Notes: generated from the sequence alone by a model not told the origin. A DNA stretch of 20,251 bases from JAFDZV01 sp966128725 (GCA_966128725.1 CBHYLN010000094.1:1-20251); one strand, 5' to 3'; counted from the stretch's first letter, positions 6,727-14,525 are shown. A program made the numbers and translations.

Positions 6727-7590
6727 CTACAGGCGCCCGGAGTAATCGCGCAGGAACTTCTTCTCCTCCTCGCTGAGCGCACCGTAGCTCTTCTCGCTGA
6801 TCTTCTCCAGCAGCATGTCAAGGCGCTCCTCGTCGGAAATCTCGGCCACCACGCCCTTGGGCTGCGGCTGGCGCACACGCGCCGGCGCCGTGGCCGTGGC
6901 CGATCGCCGCGAGCTGGCCGCAAGCTCGTCCTCGTCGGCCGGATGGCGGCCAAACGATGCGGCCCGCTCCATCGAGCGGATGGATTTCAGCAGAAACGAA
7001 TACTTCTGAAACCGGGCGTGGAAATACGCCGCGCCCAGGATCATCCCCAGCCACCCGTTGCTCAGCACCGTAAGCACCCCTACCGCGCTGGCCGAGCGGG
7101 CAACCGAATCGAACAGCACCACCGACGCCAGCAGCGCAAGCACCACCCAGCCGCGCACCCGGAACAGGATCAGTTGCACCTCGCTGCGCGGGAACAGGTA
7201 CACGTAGCCAACCAGCACAAAGAACCCGAGGTTTGCCGGGCCGGCCATCGGAAGGTTCGATGGGAAGAAGATCACCAGATGCACAATCGCCGTCACCAGC
7301 GTGGTGGCGACAAGCAACAGGCCAAGATTGCGCGGGCCAAGGATGCTCTCCAGCTCCTCACCCGGCATCGCGAAGGCTACGATGGCCACCACAATCCCCG
7401 GCCACGCAGCCGAAAGCGGCGCCATGGCAAGCGGATAGGAGATAATGCGCCATAGCTCCAGCCCCGGATACACCAGCGATGGCACAAGCGCCGTAAGCGC
7501 GGCTATCGCACCGTGCACGAACATCGTGAGGATTGCGAGCGTCGCGCATCCTATCAACAGCTTTCGTGAAAGGGATGCGGCTATCATCAT
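6727..7590 (-). CDS. rhomboid-like integral membrane protein, catalytically inactive, DUF6576-type tail
   Basis: A 287-aa protein with about six hydrophobic helices over residues 8-195 and a soluble C-terminal tail of about 90 aa. The tail starts with a low-complexity Ser/Ala/Arg linker and ends with a helical motif, ERLDMLLEKISEKSYGALSE then EEKKFLRDYS. This is the tail commonly attached to rhomboid proteins in Bacteroidota-type genomes (DUF6576). Where an active rhomboid has GxSG before a helix, this protein has AGPANLG (about residues 116-122) with no serine. The last helices (NGWLGMILGAAYFHARF) lack the catalytic histidine at the usual place. I infer a pseudoprotease, perhaps acting in membrane-protein binding or quality control like inactive rhomboids elsewhere. 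Two adjacent ATGs (7590, 7587) are possible starts. An active rhomboid gene lies directly upstream on the same strand. Confidence 0.85.
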   Translation of the reverse strand: MMIAASLSRKLLIGCATLAILTMFVHGAIAALTALVPSLVYPGLELWRIISYPLAMAPLSAAWPGIVVAIVAFAMPGEELESILGPRNLGLLLVATTLVTAIVHLVIFFPSNLPMAGPANLGFFVLVGYVYLFPRSEVQLILFRVRGWVVLALLASVVLFDSVARSASAVGVLTVLSNGWLGMILGAAYFHARFQKYSFLLKSIRSMERAASFGRHPADEDELAASSRRSATATAPARVRQPQPKGVVAEISDEERLDMLLEKISEKSYGALSEEEKKFLRDYSGRL

Positions 7591-7736
7591 GTGGGGCGCA
7601 AACTACCACACACCGCGTGCTCGTGCAATTCCGCGGCCGGAATCACCACACAGCAGAAGGCGGAGCGCAATCGGCCGACCCACCCCCACACACACCGGCG
7701 TTGGCACCTACAATCCCGTGGCCCGGCAGCGGCGCA

Positions 7737-8345
7737 TCATCGCAGAAACCACACGATTGACGGCGCTGCAATGAACGTGGCGATGACGCCGCCCAACGCC
7801 CCGGCCAGATGCGCCTCGTGGCCGATGTTGTCGTCGATGTTGCGCATCGCGTAGATCGAGTACGCCGTGTACAATCCCGCGAACACAATGGCCGGCATCG
7901 GAATCGCGAACATCACCCGCAATTCCGCCATCGGATCGAACAGACAGAACGCGAACACCACACCCGAAACCGCGCCCGACGCCCCAACAGCACGATAGTT
8001 CGGCGCGTTGCGGTACTTGTAGAACGGGTACAGGCTGCCTGCCACCATGCTAACCGCATAGATGATCAGATAGGCCCCGCGCCCGCCCGTCAGCGCCACG
8101 GAGATCATCTCCAGCCCCGTTCCCATGAAGTACAACGACAACATGTTCACCAGCAGGTGCTGCACGTTGGCGTGGATAAACGCGGAGGTAACGATCTGGT
8201 GGTACTCGCGGCGCGCACGCATCTCGTACGGCGCCAGGGCAAGATAGTCGAAGACGTTCCGGTTGGAGAACGCCAACACGCTCACCCCGATGTTGAGCAA
8301 CAGAAGCGTAAGGGTTGCGGGATAATCCGTCAGGTTCATGTCCAT
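7737..8345 (-). CDS. rhomboid family intramembrane serine protease
   Basis: A 202-aa six-helix membrane protease expected to cleave transmembrane substrates within the bilayer. The family signatures are intact. HANVQHLLVNM at about residues 58-68 carries the oxyanion-associated His/Asn. The catalytic serine is in GASG (Ser123), and the catalytic histidine is in HEAHLAGALGG (about His179). The start is taken at 8345 (MDMNLTDYPATL); 8339 is equally possible, and the longer frame adds an Arg-rich stretch (MTTTTNRRRRMPVVRR) that looks non-coding. No clear ribosome binding site is visible. It is 146 bp upstream of the inactive rhomboid-like gene, and the two probably share a transcript. The intergenic stretch between them (7591-7736) is CA-rich with no feature. 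Confidence 0.92.
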   Translation of the reverse strand: MDMNLTDYPATLTLLLLNIGVSVLAFSNRNVFDYLALAPYEMRARREYHQIVTSAFIHANVQHLLVNMLSLYFMGTGLEMISVALTGGRGAYLIIYAVSMVAGSLYPFYKYRNAPNYRAVGASGAVSGVVFAFCLFDPMAELRVMFAIPMPAIVFAGLYTAYSIYAMRNIDDNIGHEAHLAGALGGVIATFIAAPSIVWFLR

Positions 8346-8544
8346 CGGGCGCCAATATACGGCGCGGCGCACAACGGGCATCCGCCGCCGCCGATTGGTC
8401 GTCGTGGTCAACCATGGCAGCCCCCTGCCCGGCCGGCATTTACGCTTGCGTCACAGAACGACGCAAAAAGTTCTTGGAATCGGGCCTTTTGCGGTCGTAT
8501 GTTTGCGATCCGTTCCGGCCGCATGGGAACGGCTGAGTAACGAC

Positions 8545-8617
8545 GGTCAGGTAGCTCAGTTGGTAGAGCAATGGATTGAAAATCCATGTGTCGGGGGTTC
8601 AAATCCCTCCCTGACCA
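8545..8617 (+). tRNA. tRNA-Phe (anticodon GAA)
   Basis: 73 nt. Acceptor GGTCAGG pairs with CCTGACC; D arm GCTC-AGTTGGTA-GAGC; anticodon arm ATGGA-TTGAAAA-TCCAT with GAA at 34-36; variable GTGTC; T arm GGGGG-TTCAAAT-CCCTC; discriminator A. The 3' CCA is not encoded (ACAA follows). Confidence 0.98.
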
Positions 8618-8673
8618 CAACGCCGCGAACTCGCGGCGGTGGGACGGGCGCAGTAACTGTGCCCATTCATCAA

Positions 8674-8747
8674 CGGCGTGTAGCGCAGCCCGGTAGCGCA
8701 CTACGTTCGGGACGTAGGGGTCGCAGGTTCGAATCCTGCCACGCCGA
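8674..8747 (+). tRNA. tRNA-Pro (anticodon CGG)
   Basis: 74 nt. Acceptor CGGCGTG pairs with CACGCCG; D arm GCGC-AGCCCGGTA-GCGC; anticodon arm CTACG-TTCGGGA-CGTAG with CGG at 34-36; variable GGGTC; T arm GCAGG-TTCGAAT-CCTGC; discriminator A. CCA is not encoded. The C1-G72 pair is usual for tRNA-Pro. It is 56 bp after tRNA-Phe, so the two are probably co-transcribed. Confidence 0.98.
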
Positions 8748-8752
8748 CAGCA

Positions 8753-8790
8753 AGCCTCAACTCATCGATGGGTTGGGGCTTTGTCGTTTT
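8753..8790 (+). terminator. intrinsic terminator of the tRNA unit
   Basis: AGCCTCAACTC (8753-8763) pairs over 11 positions (two G-U) with GGGTTGGGGCT (8770-8780) around the loop ATCGAT, followed by TTGTCGTTTT. It begins six bases after tRNA-Pro. Confidence 0.8.
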
Positions 8791-9005
8791 CAGGGATGGT
8801 GGGGGGATGTGGGATTCACTGCCTAGAATACCCCCCCCTATTGTGACACCACGCGAAATTAACTGCTTCGTTGTAGTTGCTGGACACCGCGACCACCCTT
8901 ACCATTGCCTCTGCCCACATGACCACGGCGTACGGCAATGCTGCACGCCGCATTTCGGAATTGAACTTCGCACCGATATCGCATAAATGCGCTAGCTAAA
9001 ACTCA
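8791..9005. other. gap between the tRNA unit and the convergent T9SS cargo gene
   Basis: About 215 bp with no supported gene. It contains a C8 homopolymer run at 8831-8838 and an AT-rich stretch near 8985-9003. No hairpin terminator for the minus-strand gene ending at 9006 was recognised. Confidence 0.4.
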
Positions 9006-10778
9006 TCAACGGACAATGCGAAGTGCAACTGTCTGGGTTCTCCCCCCCCCGATGATAGCCACGTGATATGTTCCGGACGATAGCCGAGATATGTCGATTG
9101 GTATTCTACAGCGACCAACGTCAACACCTTCGTTAAGCAATGTGGCAACAAACTCACCCGCGACTGTGTACATCACGACCCGATATCGACCGGATCGTGC
9201 TGCTGTGAAATCAAGACGAGCGCTTCTTGTTGCCGGGTTTGGAACGACGGTTGCTTCAGGAGTGGTACGTACCCGATCATCGTCAACAGCAGACGGCCGA
9301 ATAGGAGCCAGACTGACACTGTCGATCCAAAGCGGATTGGTCTCTCCTCCACTACCGTTCCCGGTTGTGAATTGCAGCCGAATGAAACGCGCACGCGGAT
9401 CGATCTTGAAATCCTTGGTAATCCTGGTCCATATGGCGTATTGTTCGCCGTTGCCATCATAGGCAATCATGCTGTCGGAGTTGCTCGTAATCGCCGTGCT
9501 ATATCCAAGGCGGTCGATGTAGTTCGGCATCGAGTCGTATTGGAGGATCTGCGCCTGTAGCCATTTGTTCTCACCGGATCCGCGCGTCGGCATCAACACC
9601 CAGAACGAAAGCCGTACGGTAGCCACATCAGGAGGCAGCACTATCGTTTGGAAGACATCGCTTGACCCCGCCCCAAACGTCAACCGCGCTGAGTTGGTTC
9701 CTTCGTACACATATGCTGCGTCACCCACCATGTAGAGGCTGGCCATACTTGGATAATGTGTATCGCCTGTAATTGTCCAATTGGCCGCACCGAGACCTTC
9801 GAACCCTCCGTTGACAATCAATTCGGCACCAGTCACATGATCGACCAGGCTTACGTCGTCGATCCACAGCGGATCGGTGGCTCCACCACTTCCATTTCCA
9901 GTCGTGAACTGTAGGCGCAGGTAGTGTGCCCGGGGATCGAGCGTGAACGTACGCGTAACCTTGGTCCATGTCGCATACTGCTCCCCATTTCCATCATAAG
10001 CAACCATGCTGTCGGTGTTACTCGTAATCGCCGTGCTATATCCAAGACGGTCGAGACAGTTCGGCATGGATTCATACTGGAGAATCTGAGCTTGCAGCCA
10101 CTTGTTCGTATTCGACCCGCGCGTTGGCATCAGAAGCCAGAATGAAAGTGTCACTGATGTCCCAAGATTGGCCGGCAACGCAATGCTCTGAAATACATCA
10201 CTCGATCCCGATCCGAATGTCAATTTCACAGAGTGAGCTCCGGTGTGTCTAAATGCGGAGTCGCCAGTTGTGTATAGACTTGCCATACTCGAAAACGAAG
10301 AATCGCCGGTAATCGTCCACCCGGCCGCCGTCAATTTCTCAAAGCTTCCATTCGTAATCAGATCGCTCTGAGCCGACATCGATGATGTTGAAAACAACGC
10401 TGTCATTGCTCCAATTACGACCCTTGATATCGTAGCAACTGTCTTCATGGGCTCTCCCTTCAGGTCCATTTTGGTGAGACGGTGTTGCGCGGAATGCGGA
10501 TTCTGTGATAATGGCTGTACCCGTTGCACATCAGGGTGCACACGCATCATCCGGCTATTCGTCGGCGCTATTTCATCGCGCTCACTATCAAAGAATAGCA
10601 AGAGCCATGCCCCTGCGACCAGCGCAAGCATTGACCATGCAATGCGTAACCGTCGACGTCGTTGCTCGCGCCTCCGTATGTATCGATTCAGCACTTCACG
10701 GGCATCGCCCTCCGGCATATTGATCGAACGCTGTGCAGCGTCGAAGAACTCGTTCAGTGTGTGAAGGCCATCCTTCAT
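9006..10778 (-). CDS. anti-sigma-like membrane protein fused in frame to a T9SS-secreted duplicated jelly-roll protein (590 aa)
   Basis: One uninterrupted frame holds what look like two genes. Residues 1-110 form a small protein with a basic cytoplasmic part (NRYIRRREQRRRRLR), one transmembrane helix (about 47-63) and a short periplasmic tail. Its position directly after a sigma factor with an ATGA overlap (10775-10778) suggests an anti-sigma role. Residue 111 is a methionine starting a textbook signal peptide (MKTVATISRVVIGAMTALFS then TSSMSA) and preceded by its own ribosome binding site. Two copies of a 179-aa beta-sandwich module follow (about 138-317 and 318-493; NGSFE...GWTITGD and NGGFE...NWTITGD, each ending LWID.VSL), resembling CBM/galactose-binding-like domains. 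Residues about 505-590 are a type A T9SS sorting domain (VVPNPATRSARLDF ... ISRLSSGTYHVAI, ending LRIVR). The cargo part should therefore be secreted or surface-attached. Either the stop codon between two genes was lost, or both products are made through internal initiation at 10448. Confidence 0.85.
   Translation of the reverse strand: MKDGLHTLNEFFDAAQRSINMPEGDAREVLNRYIRRREQRRRRLRIAWSMLALVAGAWLLLFFDSERDEIAPTNSRMMRVHPDVQRVQPLSQNPHSAQHRLTKMDLKGEPMKTVATISRVVIGAMTALFSTSSMSAQSDLITNGSFEKLTAAGWTITGDSSFSSMASLYTTGDSAFRHTGAHSVKLTFGSGSSDVFQSIALPANLGTSVTLSFWLLMPTRGSNTNKWLQAQILQYESMPNCLDRLGYSTAITSNTDSMVAYDGNGEQYATWTKVTRTFTLDPRAHYLRLQFTTGNGSGGATDPLWIDDVSLVDHVTGAELIVNGGFEGLGAANWTITGDTHYPSMASLYMVGDAAYVYEGTNSARLTFGAGSSDVFQTIVLPPDVATVRLSFWVLMPTRGSGENKWLQAQILQYDSMPNYIDRLGYSTAITSNSDSMIAYDGNGEQYAIWTRITKDFKIDPRARFIRLQFTTGNGSGGETNPLWIDSVSLAPIRPSAVDDDRVRTTPEATVVPNPATRSARLDFTAARSGRYRVVMYTVAGEFVATLLNEGVDVGRCRIPIDISRLSSGTYHVAIIGGGRTQTVALRIVR
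9300..10367 (-). repeat. internal duplication encoding two 179-aa modules
   Basis: The two modules align at a constant offset of 537 bp. The DNA remains close: the word GCTATATCCAAG, for example, recurs in both with flanking identity around the DRLGYSTAITSN segment. The reading frame is maintained in both, so this is a coding duplication of moderate age. Confidence 0.85.
10446..10460 (-). promoter_or_regulatory. internal ribosome binding site and start codon at residue 111 of the fusion gene
   Basis: Read on the minus strand: AAGGGAGAGCCCATG, with GGGAG five bases before ATG and a signal peptide encoded immediately after. This is as strong as any ribosome binding site in the window and supports separate production of the secreted protein despite the open frame upstream. 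Confidence 0.65.
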
Positions 10779-11386
10779 GGCATTGCCCTCCCATCCGACT
10801 CGTTCCGCATACTGACTGTAGTAATCTTTAGGCGCACAGATGCCTCTGAGCTTTTACTCTGCAAGTCATCCAGCCCTACGCCAAGGATCTCAGCAAGTCG
10901 ATGTCTTCCTCGGGAACAGTCTTTCTTCACGGCATCAACTGACCGCCCATCCAACTCCGCGATCTCCTCAAACTTCAGTCCAGCCAAGTGGTGCAAAGCA
11001 ACTACGTTACGCTGTCGCTCGGGGAGCTTTAGCATGGCAAGACGCAGAACTTCGGCGTCCACGAGATCTTCCACACCTGGCCCCAAGTCCACAGCTTCAG
11101 CAGGAGCAATCGTATCGAGCCGCAGCATAATTGCCTGCTTCATCCGACGACGATAATGCAGTCGTATCGCTGCCTTGAACATGACGAAGAGTAAGGAGTC
11201 CGGTGATCGTAGTCTTGGGAATTGCTCGTAGGCTGCAATCATCGCATCGTGCGCCAAATCCCGCCCATCATCACTACTGCGCGACACATGCACGGTATAG
11301 CGCAGAAGTCGGTCCTTAAGCGGCAAATACAGCTTAAAGAACTCCTCCACATGGTCTGGCGTAGGCTTCGGATGAGAGGAAAACAT
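10775..11386 (-). CDS. ECF-type RNA polymerase sigma factor (203 aa)
   Basis: Directs RNA polymerase to specific promoters. Region 2 (about residues 12-80) has YLPLKDRLLRYTVHVSRSSD then DGRDLAHDAMIAAYEQF, the usual core-binding and -10 recognition helices. Region 4 (about 112-168) has LKLPERQRNVVALHHLAGLK followed by FEEIAELDGRSVDAVKKDCS and RGRHRLAEILG, a typical -35-binding helix-turn-helix. A C-terminal tail of about 35 aa beyond region 4 is unusual and unassigned. The stop TGA overlaps the ATG of the following membrane-protein/cargo gene, implying translational coupling as in sigma/anti-sigma pairs. No ribosome binding site is obvious at the chosen start, but no better start exists downstream before region 2. 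The likely target promoters cannot be identified from this window. Confidence 0.92.
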   Translation of the reverse strand: MFSSHPKPTPDHVEEFFKLYLPLKDRLLRYTVHVSRSSDDGRDLAHDAMIAAYEQFPRLRSPDSLLFVMFKAAIRLHYRRRMKQAIMLRLDTIAPAEAVDLGPGVEDLVDAEVLRLAMLKLPERQRNVVALHHLAGLKFEEIAELDGRSVDAVKKDCSRGRHRLAEILGVGLDDLQSKSSEASVRLKITTVSMRNESDGRAMP

Positions 11387-11758
11387 ACTGCACTGAGCAA
11401 ATCATTGAGGACTCGTTGTTGGAGAGTGGCATGTGAGAAGAAAAGGTGACAGGCCGTAATCAGATACCTCGCAGCTGCACCCCCTCCTGATCCCCCCTTC
11501 GCAAGTGGAGGAACGCACAGGAACGGTCCAGAAACAGAGTGCGGGTCGGCCGAAATCACGGCATCGCTCACATGCTGCCTCGACGGCGGGTGGGCCTCTC
11601 CGGTATATGGTTGCCTTGGTACAACAACCATCACAGGAAGTGGCCTGACAGGTGACGGCACTGCTTAACACATCACCGGGGATAGGACCAACCACAACCC
11701 GGCACGGGCGGCGCTATTCGTACATCGCCCCACACATCAACACAACCGAGAACTCCTC
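11387..11758. other. 372-bp region without a supported gene, upstream of the sigma factor
   Basis: Minus-strand frames here (up to about 97 codons) are Cys/Arg-rich with no ribosome binding site or recognisable motif. A C-rich stretch (CACCCCCTCCTGATCCCCCC, 11477-11496) stands out. The promoter of the sigma-factor unit should be within this region. It may also hold decayed coding sequence, but I cannot show that. Confidence 0.4.
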
Positions 11759-12241
11759 TCAGGTAATCCGCTGAAGTGGAACGCCATTTGGCTCACCGCC
11801 AGGTTCATCATCCCCACCAAAAGCCCCACACACGCCGCATTCCAAATACGAACACGGATCGAAATTGTACCACCGTGCGCCGCTTGGCGAGTCGAGTCCA
11901 AAACATCTGTTCTCATCAGCCAACATCCCTGCCTCGGCCATACGGCGCAAGTCGGCAATCTGAAACAGGAGCAGATGCTCCCAGGCGTCGCGCGGCATCA
12001 CAGCCGCATCCTCGCGCGGCTGCGGCAGTGCGCGCCACCGATCATCAAACGCCGGGGCGGGATGCAACAACGCATCGCGGAGCCAACCGGCAAGAACCTC
12101 CAGCGGAATATCGTCGCCCGGCCATTCGCGCGCCAACGCCCACAACGAACGCAGATACTGTTCCAGACCCGGCATCGCATCAGCGCGGCCTTCGTTGCAC
12201 AGCGCCAGAACGAACACATAGAGATCGCGGTTGGTCTTCAT
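11759..12241 (-). CDS. hypothetical protein with acidic Cys-containing C-terminus (160 aa)
   Basis: Starts MKTNRDLYVFVLALCNEGRA at 12241. There is no signal peptide or membrane helix. The N-terminal 100 residues look all-helical (GLEQYLRSLWALAREW, then LEVLAGWLRDALLHP, then PRDAWEHLLLFQIADLRRMA). The C-terminal part has a conserved-looking segment, CFGLDSPSGARWYNFDPCSY then LECGVCGAFGG. From memory, a similar NFDP(C)xxLEC..xGxFGG segment occurs in uncharacterised proteins of other bacteria; I cannot verify this, and no biochemical function is known to me. Codon bias fits coding on this strand. It sits between the sigma-factor unit and a decayed T9SS tail on the opposite strand, with no obvious operon partner. 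Upstream of its start there is no strong ribosome binding site. Confidence 0.75.
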   Translation of the reverse strand: MKTNRDLYVFVLALCNEGRADAMPGLEQYLRSLWALAREWPGDDIPLEVLAGWLRDALLHPAPAFDDRWRALPQPREDAAVMPRDAWEHLLLFQIADLRRMAEAGMLADENRCFGLDSPSGARWYNFDPCSYLECGVCGAFGGDDEPGGEPNGVPLQRIT

Positions 12242-12255
12242 CGTGCGCAAAGTAG

Positions 12256-12411
12256 CAAGGGGCGGGCGTTCGCAGCACGTGGCGGGCCAGCAAGCGCTCG
12301 GCCGGCCAGCATGCCGTGCCGATCGTCACCAAGGGCCTGCCTGCCGGCGCATACCGCCTGCAATTGAAGTACGGCACCCACACGCTCTCGATTCCGTTGA
12401 GCGTGCAGTAA
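12256..12411 (+). pseudogene. orphan C-terminal remnant of a T9SS sorting domain
   Basis: The plus-strand frame ending TAA at 12409-12411 encodes VTKGLPAGAYRLQLKYGTHT then LSIPLSVQ. The GLPAGxYRLxL...G....PLxV pattern is the closing strand pair of a type A T9SS sorting domain. An in-frame stop at 12253-12255 lies only 51 codons upstream, and there is no start codon with a ribosome binding site. It therefore looks like the 3' end of a secreted-protein gene whose body has been lost. A strong hairpin follows at 12449, in the position of that gene's terminator. The call rests on pattern similarity only. Confidence 0.5.
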
Positions 12412-12448
12412 TCGCGGGTAGTGTATAAACACCCCGGACGGCAAACCG

Positions 12449-12488
12449 CAGGGCCGCTACAACTCCGCACGGAGCTGTAGCGGCCCTG
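12449..12488. terminator. long hairpin, probable (bidirectional) terminator
   Basis: CAGGGCCGCTACA (12449-12461) pairs perfectly with TGTAGCGGCCCTG (12476-12488), and an inner CTCCG/CGGAG pair extends the stem. There is no T tract on either side. It lies between the orphan T9SS tail (plus) and the end of the TPR regulator gene (minus), so it could serve both transcripts. Confidence 0.55.
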
Positions 12489-12554
12489 GTGATGTTGGAG
12501 GGGGGGATCTCACCGTGCCAATTGTGGTTCTGGTGTGAGATGGAAGGCCATGTC

Positions 12555-14525
12555 TCAAAGGGCTGACCGTGAATCACCATCCTCCGCACCCACGTCAAGC
12601 TTCAGGAGGAATGTCTTCAGGTTCTCGCGGGGGGCCAGCTTAACCTTCCGCCGGATACTGTCGTGGTGATTGGACACGACTTTCGCGGAGATATCAAGTA
12701 TCGGCGCAATATCCTTCGCGGTCATGGTAAGGCGCGTTAACACGCACACTTGCAGCTCGGTGGCGGTCATGTCCGGCGCCAACGCAAGCAGTTTCGCCAA
12801 CAGATTCTGGTGCACAAGCAGGAACTTCTCGGCCAGCCGCGCTCGGTCCTGCTCGGTATCGCCGAATGTCCGAATCAGTTTCAACAGCTCGGCCGCCAAT
12901 GCCGCCTTCTCCGCCGGGCCGCTTTTCACAAGCCTCCCCAATTCGTCCTCCACTCTGCTCACAAACGCCTGTTTCTCCATGATACGAGCGAACAGTTCGG
13001 CGAACATCCGCTCGTTTGCCACCAGCTTGGCCCGCATGTCTTCGTTGGCCAACTCCAGGGTGCGCACCCTGTCGCGGTATTGTTCCACGTTGTGGAGGAT
13101 TTCGTTATTGCGGAGCTGACGATCGGCCTGTTCGGTAAAAATCTCATCCCGAAGGGCAACGAACTGTTCCAGATGCGAGAGCGCGGCCCAGGGATCGTTC
13201 GCAAGCTTATAACACGACGACAGTTCGCGGTGGATCTGCATCTGCTCCACCTTCATCCCATATTCTGTCGCCTGCAGTAACGCCTTCTTAAGGCATTCGC
13301 GAGCAACAGCCGAATCAACGTGCATCATTGCCGAACCGATACCACGATTCGCACGCACAACGATGTCCGCAGCGGAGACCTTCTCGCCGATCGATCGTCC
13401 TTTGCGAAAAAATTGGCACGCCATCTCGTGTTTTTTGCGTGCATGGTGCAATTCGCCGATCAGCAGCAACATCTCGGCTTGGCCGTTATGATGGCCACAA
13501 CTCTTGAACTCACGCAATGCATCCCGATAGCAACGCGCTGCCGCGTGCAGTTTATCCTCTGCCGCGTATACCTGACCGAGGCCCTGAAGAACAACCGCAT
13601 ATTCATACCCACGAACACCCACCGCTTCGAAGGCGACTCTGCACCGTTCGAAATATGTCAGCGCTTGTGCGTAGTCCTTCTTTTGCCGCAAAGCCTCGCC
13701 GATCTGATTATAAACCGCCGCCTTGGCCGGTACATTGTCCAGCACTCGCATCGATTGCTCTGCTTCGAGATAGGCCGACACCGCCTGATCAAACTCGCCG
13801 AGATGCCGTAGGCTGTTACCCAAGTTGATGTATGCCTGCGCAACATATTGCTCACATCGCTTGGGCAAATTGGCCCAGCCGTTTGTCCGCCATTGATGGG
13901 TCATAGCGCATCCCTTCGTCACCGTCATGCACTCCGCCCTCCTCAGAGCCTCCAGACACCGCACCGCATAACAATGCGCGTTCGTGAGATCGCCTTTCAT
14001 ATCATAACAGGCGGATAAGTTCAGCATTACAATGCCCGCGCCGAGGATGTCATTGTCCTCCCCGTGAAGCGAAAGGGCCTCCGTCAGCTCTTCGCAAGCA
14101 GCCTTGTAGTCCTGCAGATGGATATGGGAGGCCCCGATGTTCAATAATGCCTTCGCAAAACCTATGCGGTCGTCGGACTTCCGGAAGATTTCACGGGCAT
14201 CCCGCGCATATCGAAGCGACATATCCTCATCGGCGGCCAGGCGTGCGAGACTCAGAAGCATCGCGCCCCTGCCCTGCACATTACGCGCAGAACTGAAGTG
14301 CTCGACTGCAGCGTGAAACCAGAACGTTGCAGCATTACGGTCATCGGCAAGATGACCACGCACGACACATTTGTAAGCCTCGTGCAACGGCCGCTCCTCA
14401 GCGTTCTCTTCCAGATACGTTAGATGCTTCAACCCAACATCGCGATCACCGAGGGCCCATGCGTTCAAGGCCGCGTTTGTGTGATACACGATAGACTTAT
14501 GGGTGGACGCTCGCTTGGCACACAT
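12555..14525 (-). CDS. TPR-repeat, coiled-coil, LuxR-type HTH regulator (656 aa)
   Basis: A cytoplasmic transcription regulator. The first 430 residues or so are tandem tetratricopeptide repeats with the usual small-residue and aromatic pattern (for example AQAYINLGNSLRHLGEFDQA, then AAVYNQIGEALRQKKDYAQA). A long charged coiled coil follows (about 460-560: QADRQLRNNEILHNVEQYRD then RVRTLELANEDMRAKL). It ends in a GerE/LuxR-type helix-turn-helix (about 585-640: MTATELQVCVLTRLTMTAKD then IAPILDISAKVVSNHHDSIR). No receiver, kinase or membrane domain is present, so the signal is probably sensed by protein binding to the TPRs. The start at 14525 (MCAKRASTHKSIVYHT) is favoured by CGGAGTGTCGT-ATG; the longer frame to 14597 lacks one. 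The gene is 74 bp after the caspase-like gene on the same strand and may be co-transcribed with it. Confidence 0.9.
   Translation of the reverse strand: MCAKRASTHKSIVYHTNAALNAWALGDRDVGLKHLTYLEENAEERPLHEAYKCVVRGHLADDRNAATFWFHAAVEHFSSARNVQGRGAMLLSLARLAADEDMSLRYARDAREIFRKSDDRIGFAKALLNIGASHIHLQDYKAACEELTEALSLHGEDNDILGAGIVMLNLSACYDMKGDLTNAHCYAVRCLEALRRAECMTVTKGCAMTHQWRTNGWANLPKRCEQYVAQAYINLGNSLRHLGEFDQAVSAYLEAEQSMRVLDNVPAKAAVYNQIGEALRQKKDYAQALTYFERCRVAFEAVGVRGYEYAVVLQGLGQVYAAEDKLHAAARCYRDALREFKSCGHHNGQAEMLLLIGELHHARKKHEMACQFFRKGRSIGEKVSAADIVVRANRGIGSAMMHVDSAVARECLKKALLQATEYGMKVEQMQIHRELSSCYKLANDPWAALSHLEQFVALRDEIFTEQADRQLRNNEILHNVEQYRDRVRTLELANEDMRAKLVANERMFAELFARIMEKQAFVSRVEDELGRLVKSGPAEKAALAAELLKLIRTFGDTEQDRARLAEKFLLVHQNLLAKLLALAPDMTATELQVCVLTRLTMTAKDIAPILDISAKVVSNHHDSIRRKVKLAPRENLKTFLLKLDVGAEDGDSRSAL

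Noticed and set aside
6697..7455. 252-codon plus-strand frame antisense to the rhomboid-like gene
   Set aside because: It has Arg/His/Gln-rich composition with no ribosome binding site or motif, and the opposite strand encodes a clear membrane protein.
8674..8790. tRNA-Pro 3' end as an attachment site
   Set aside because: I saw no second copy of the 3' end sequence (GGTTCGAATCCTGCCACGCC) in the window and no integrase.
11402..11695. 97-codon Cys-rich minus-strand ORF upstream of the sigma factor
   Set aside because: The cysteine pattern does not match the secreted family, there is no signal peptide or ribosome binding site, and codon use looks random.
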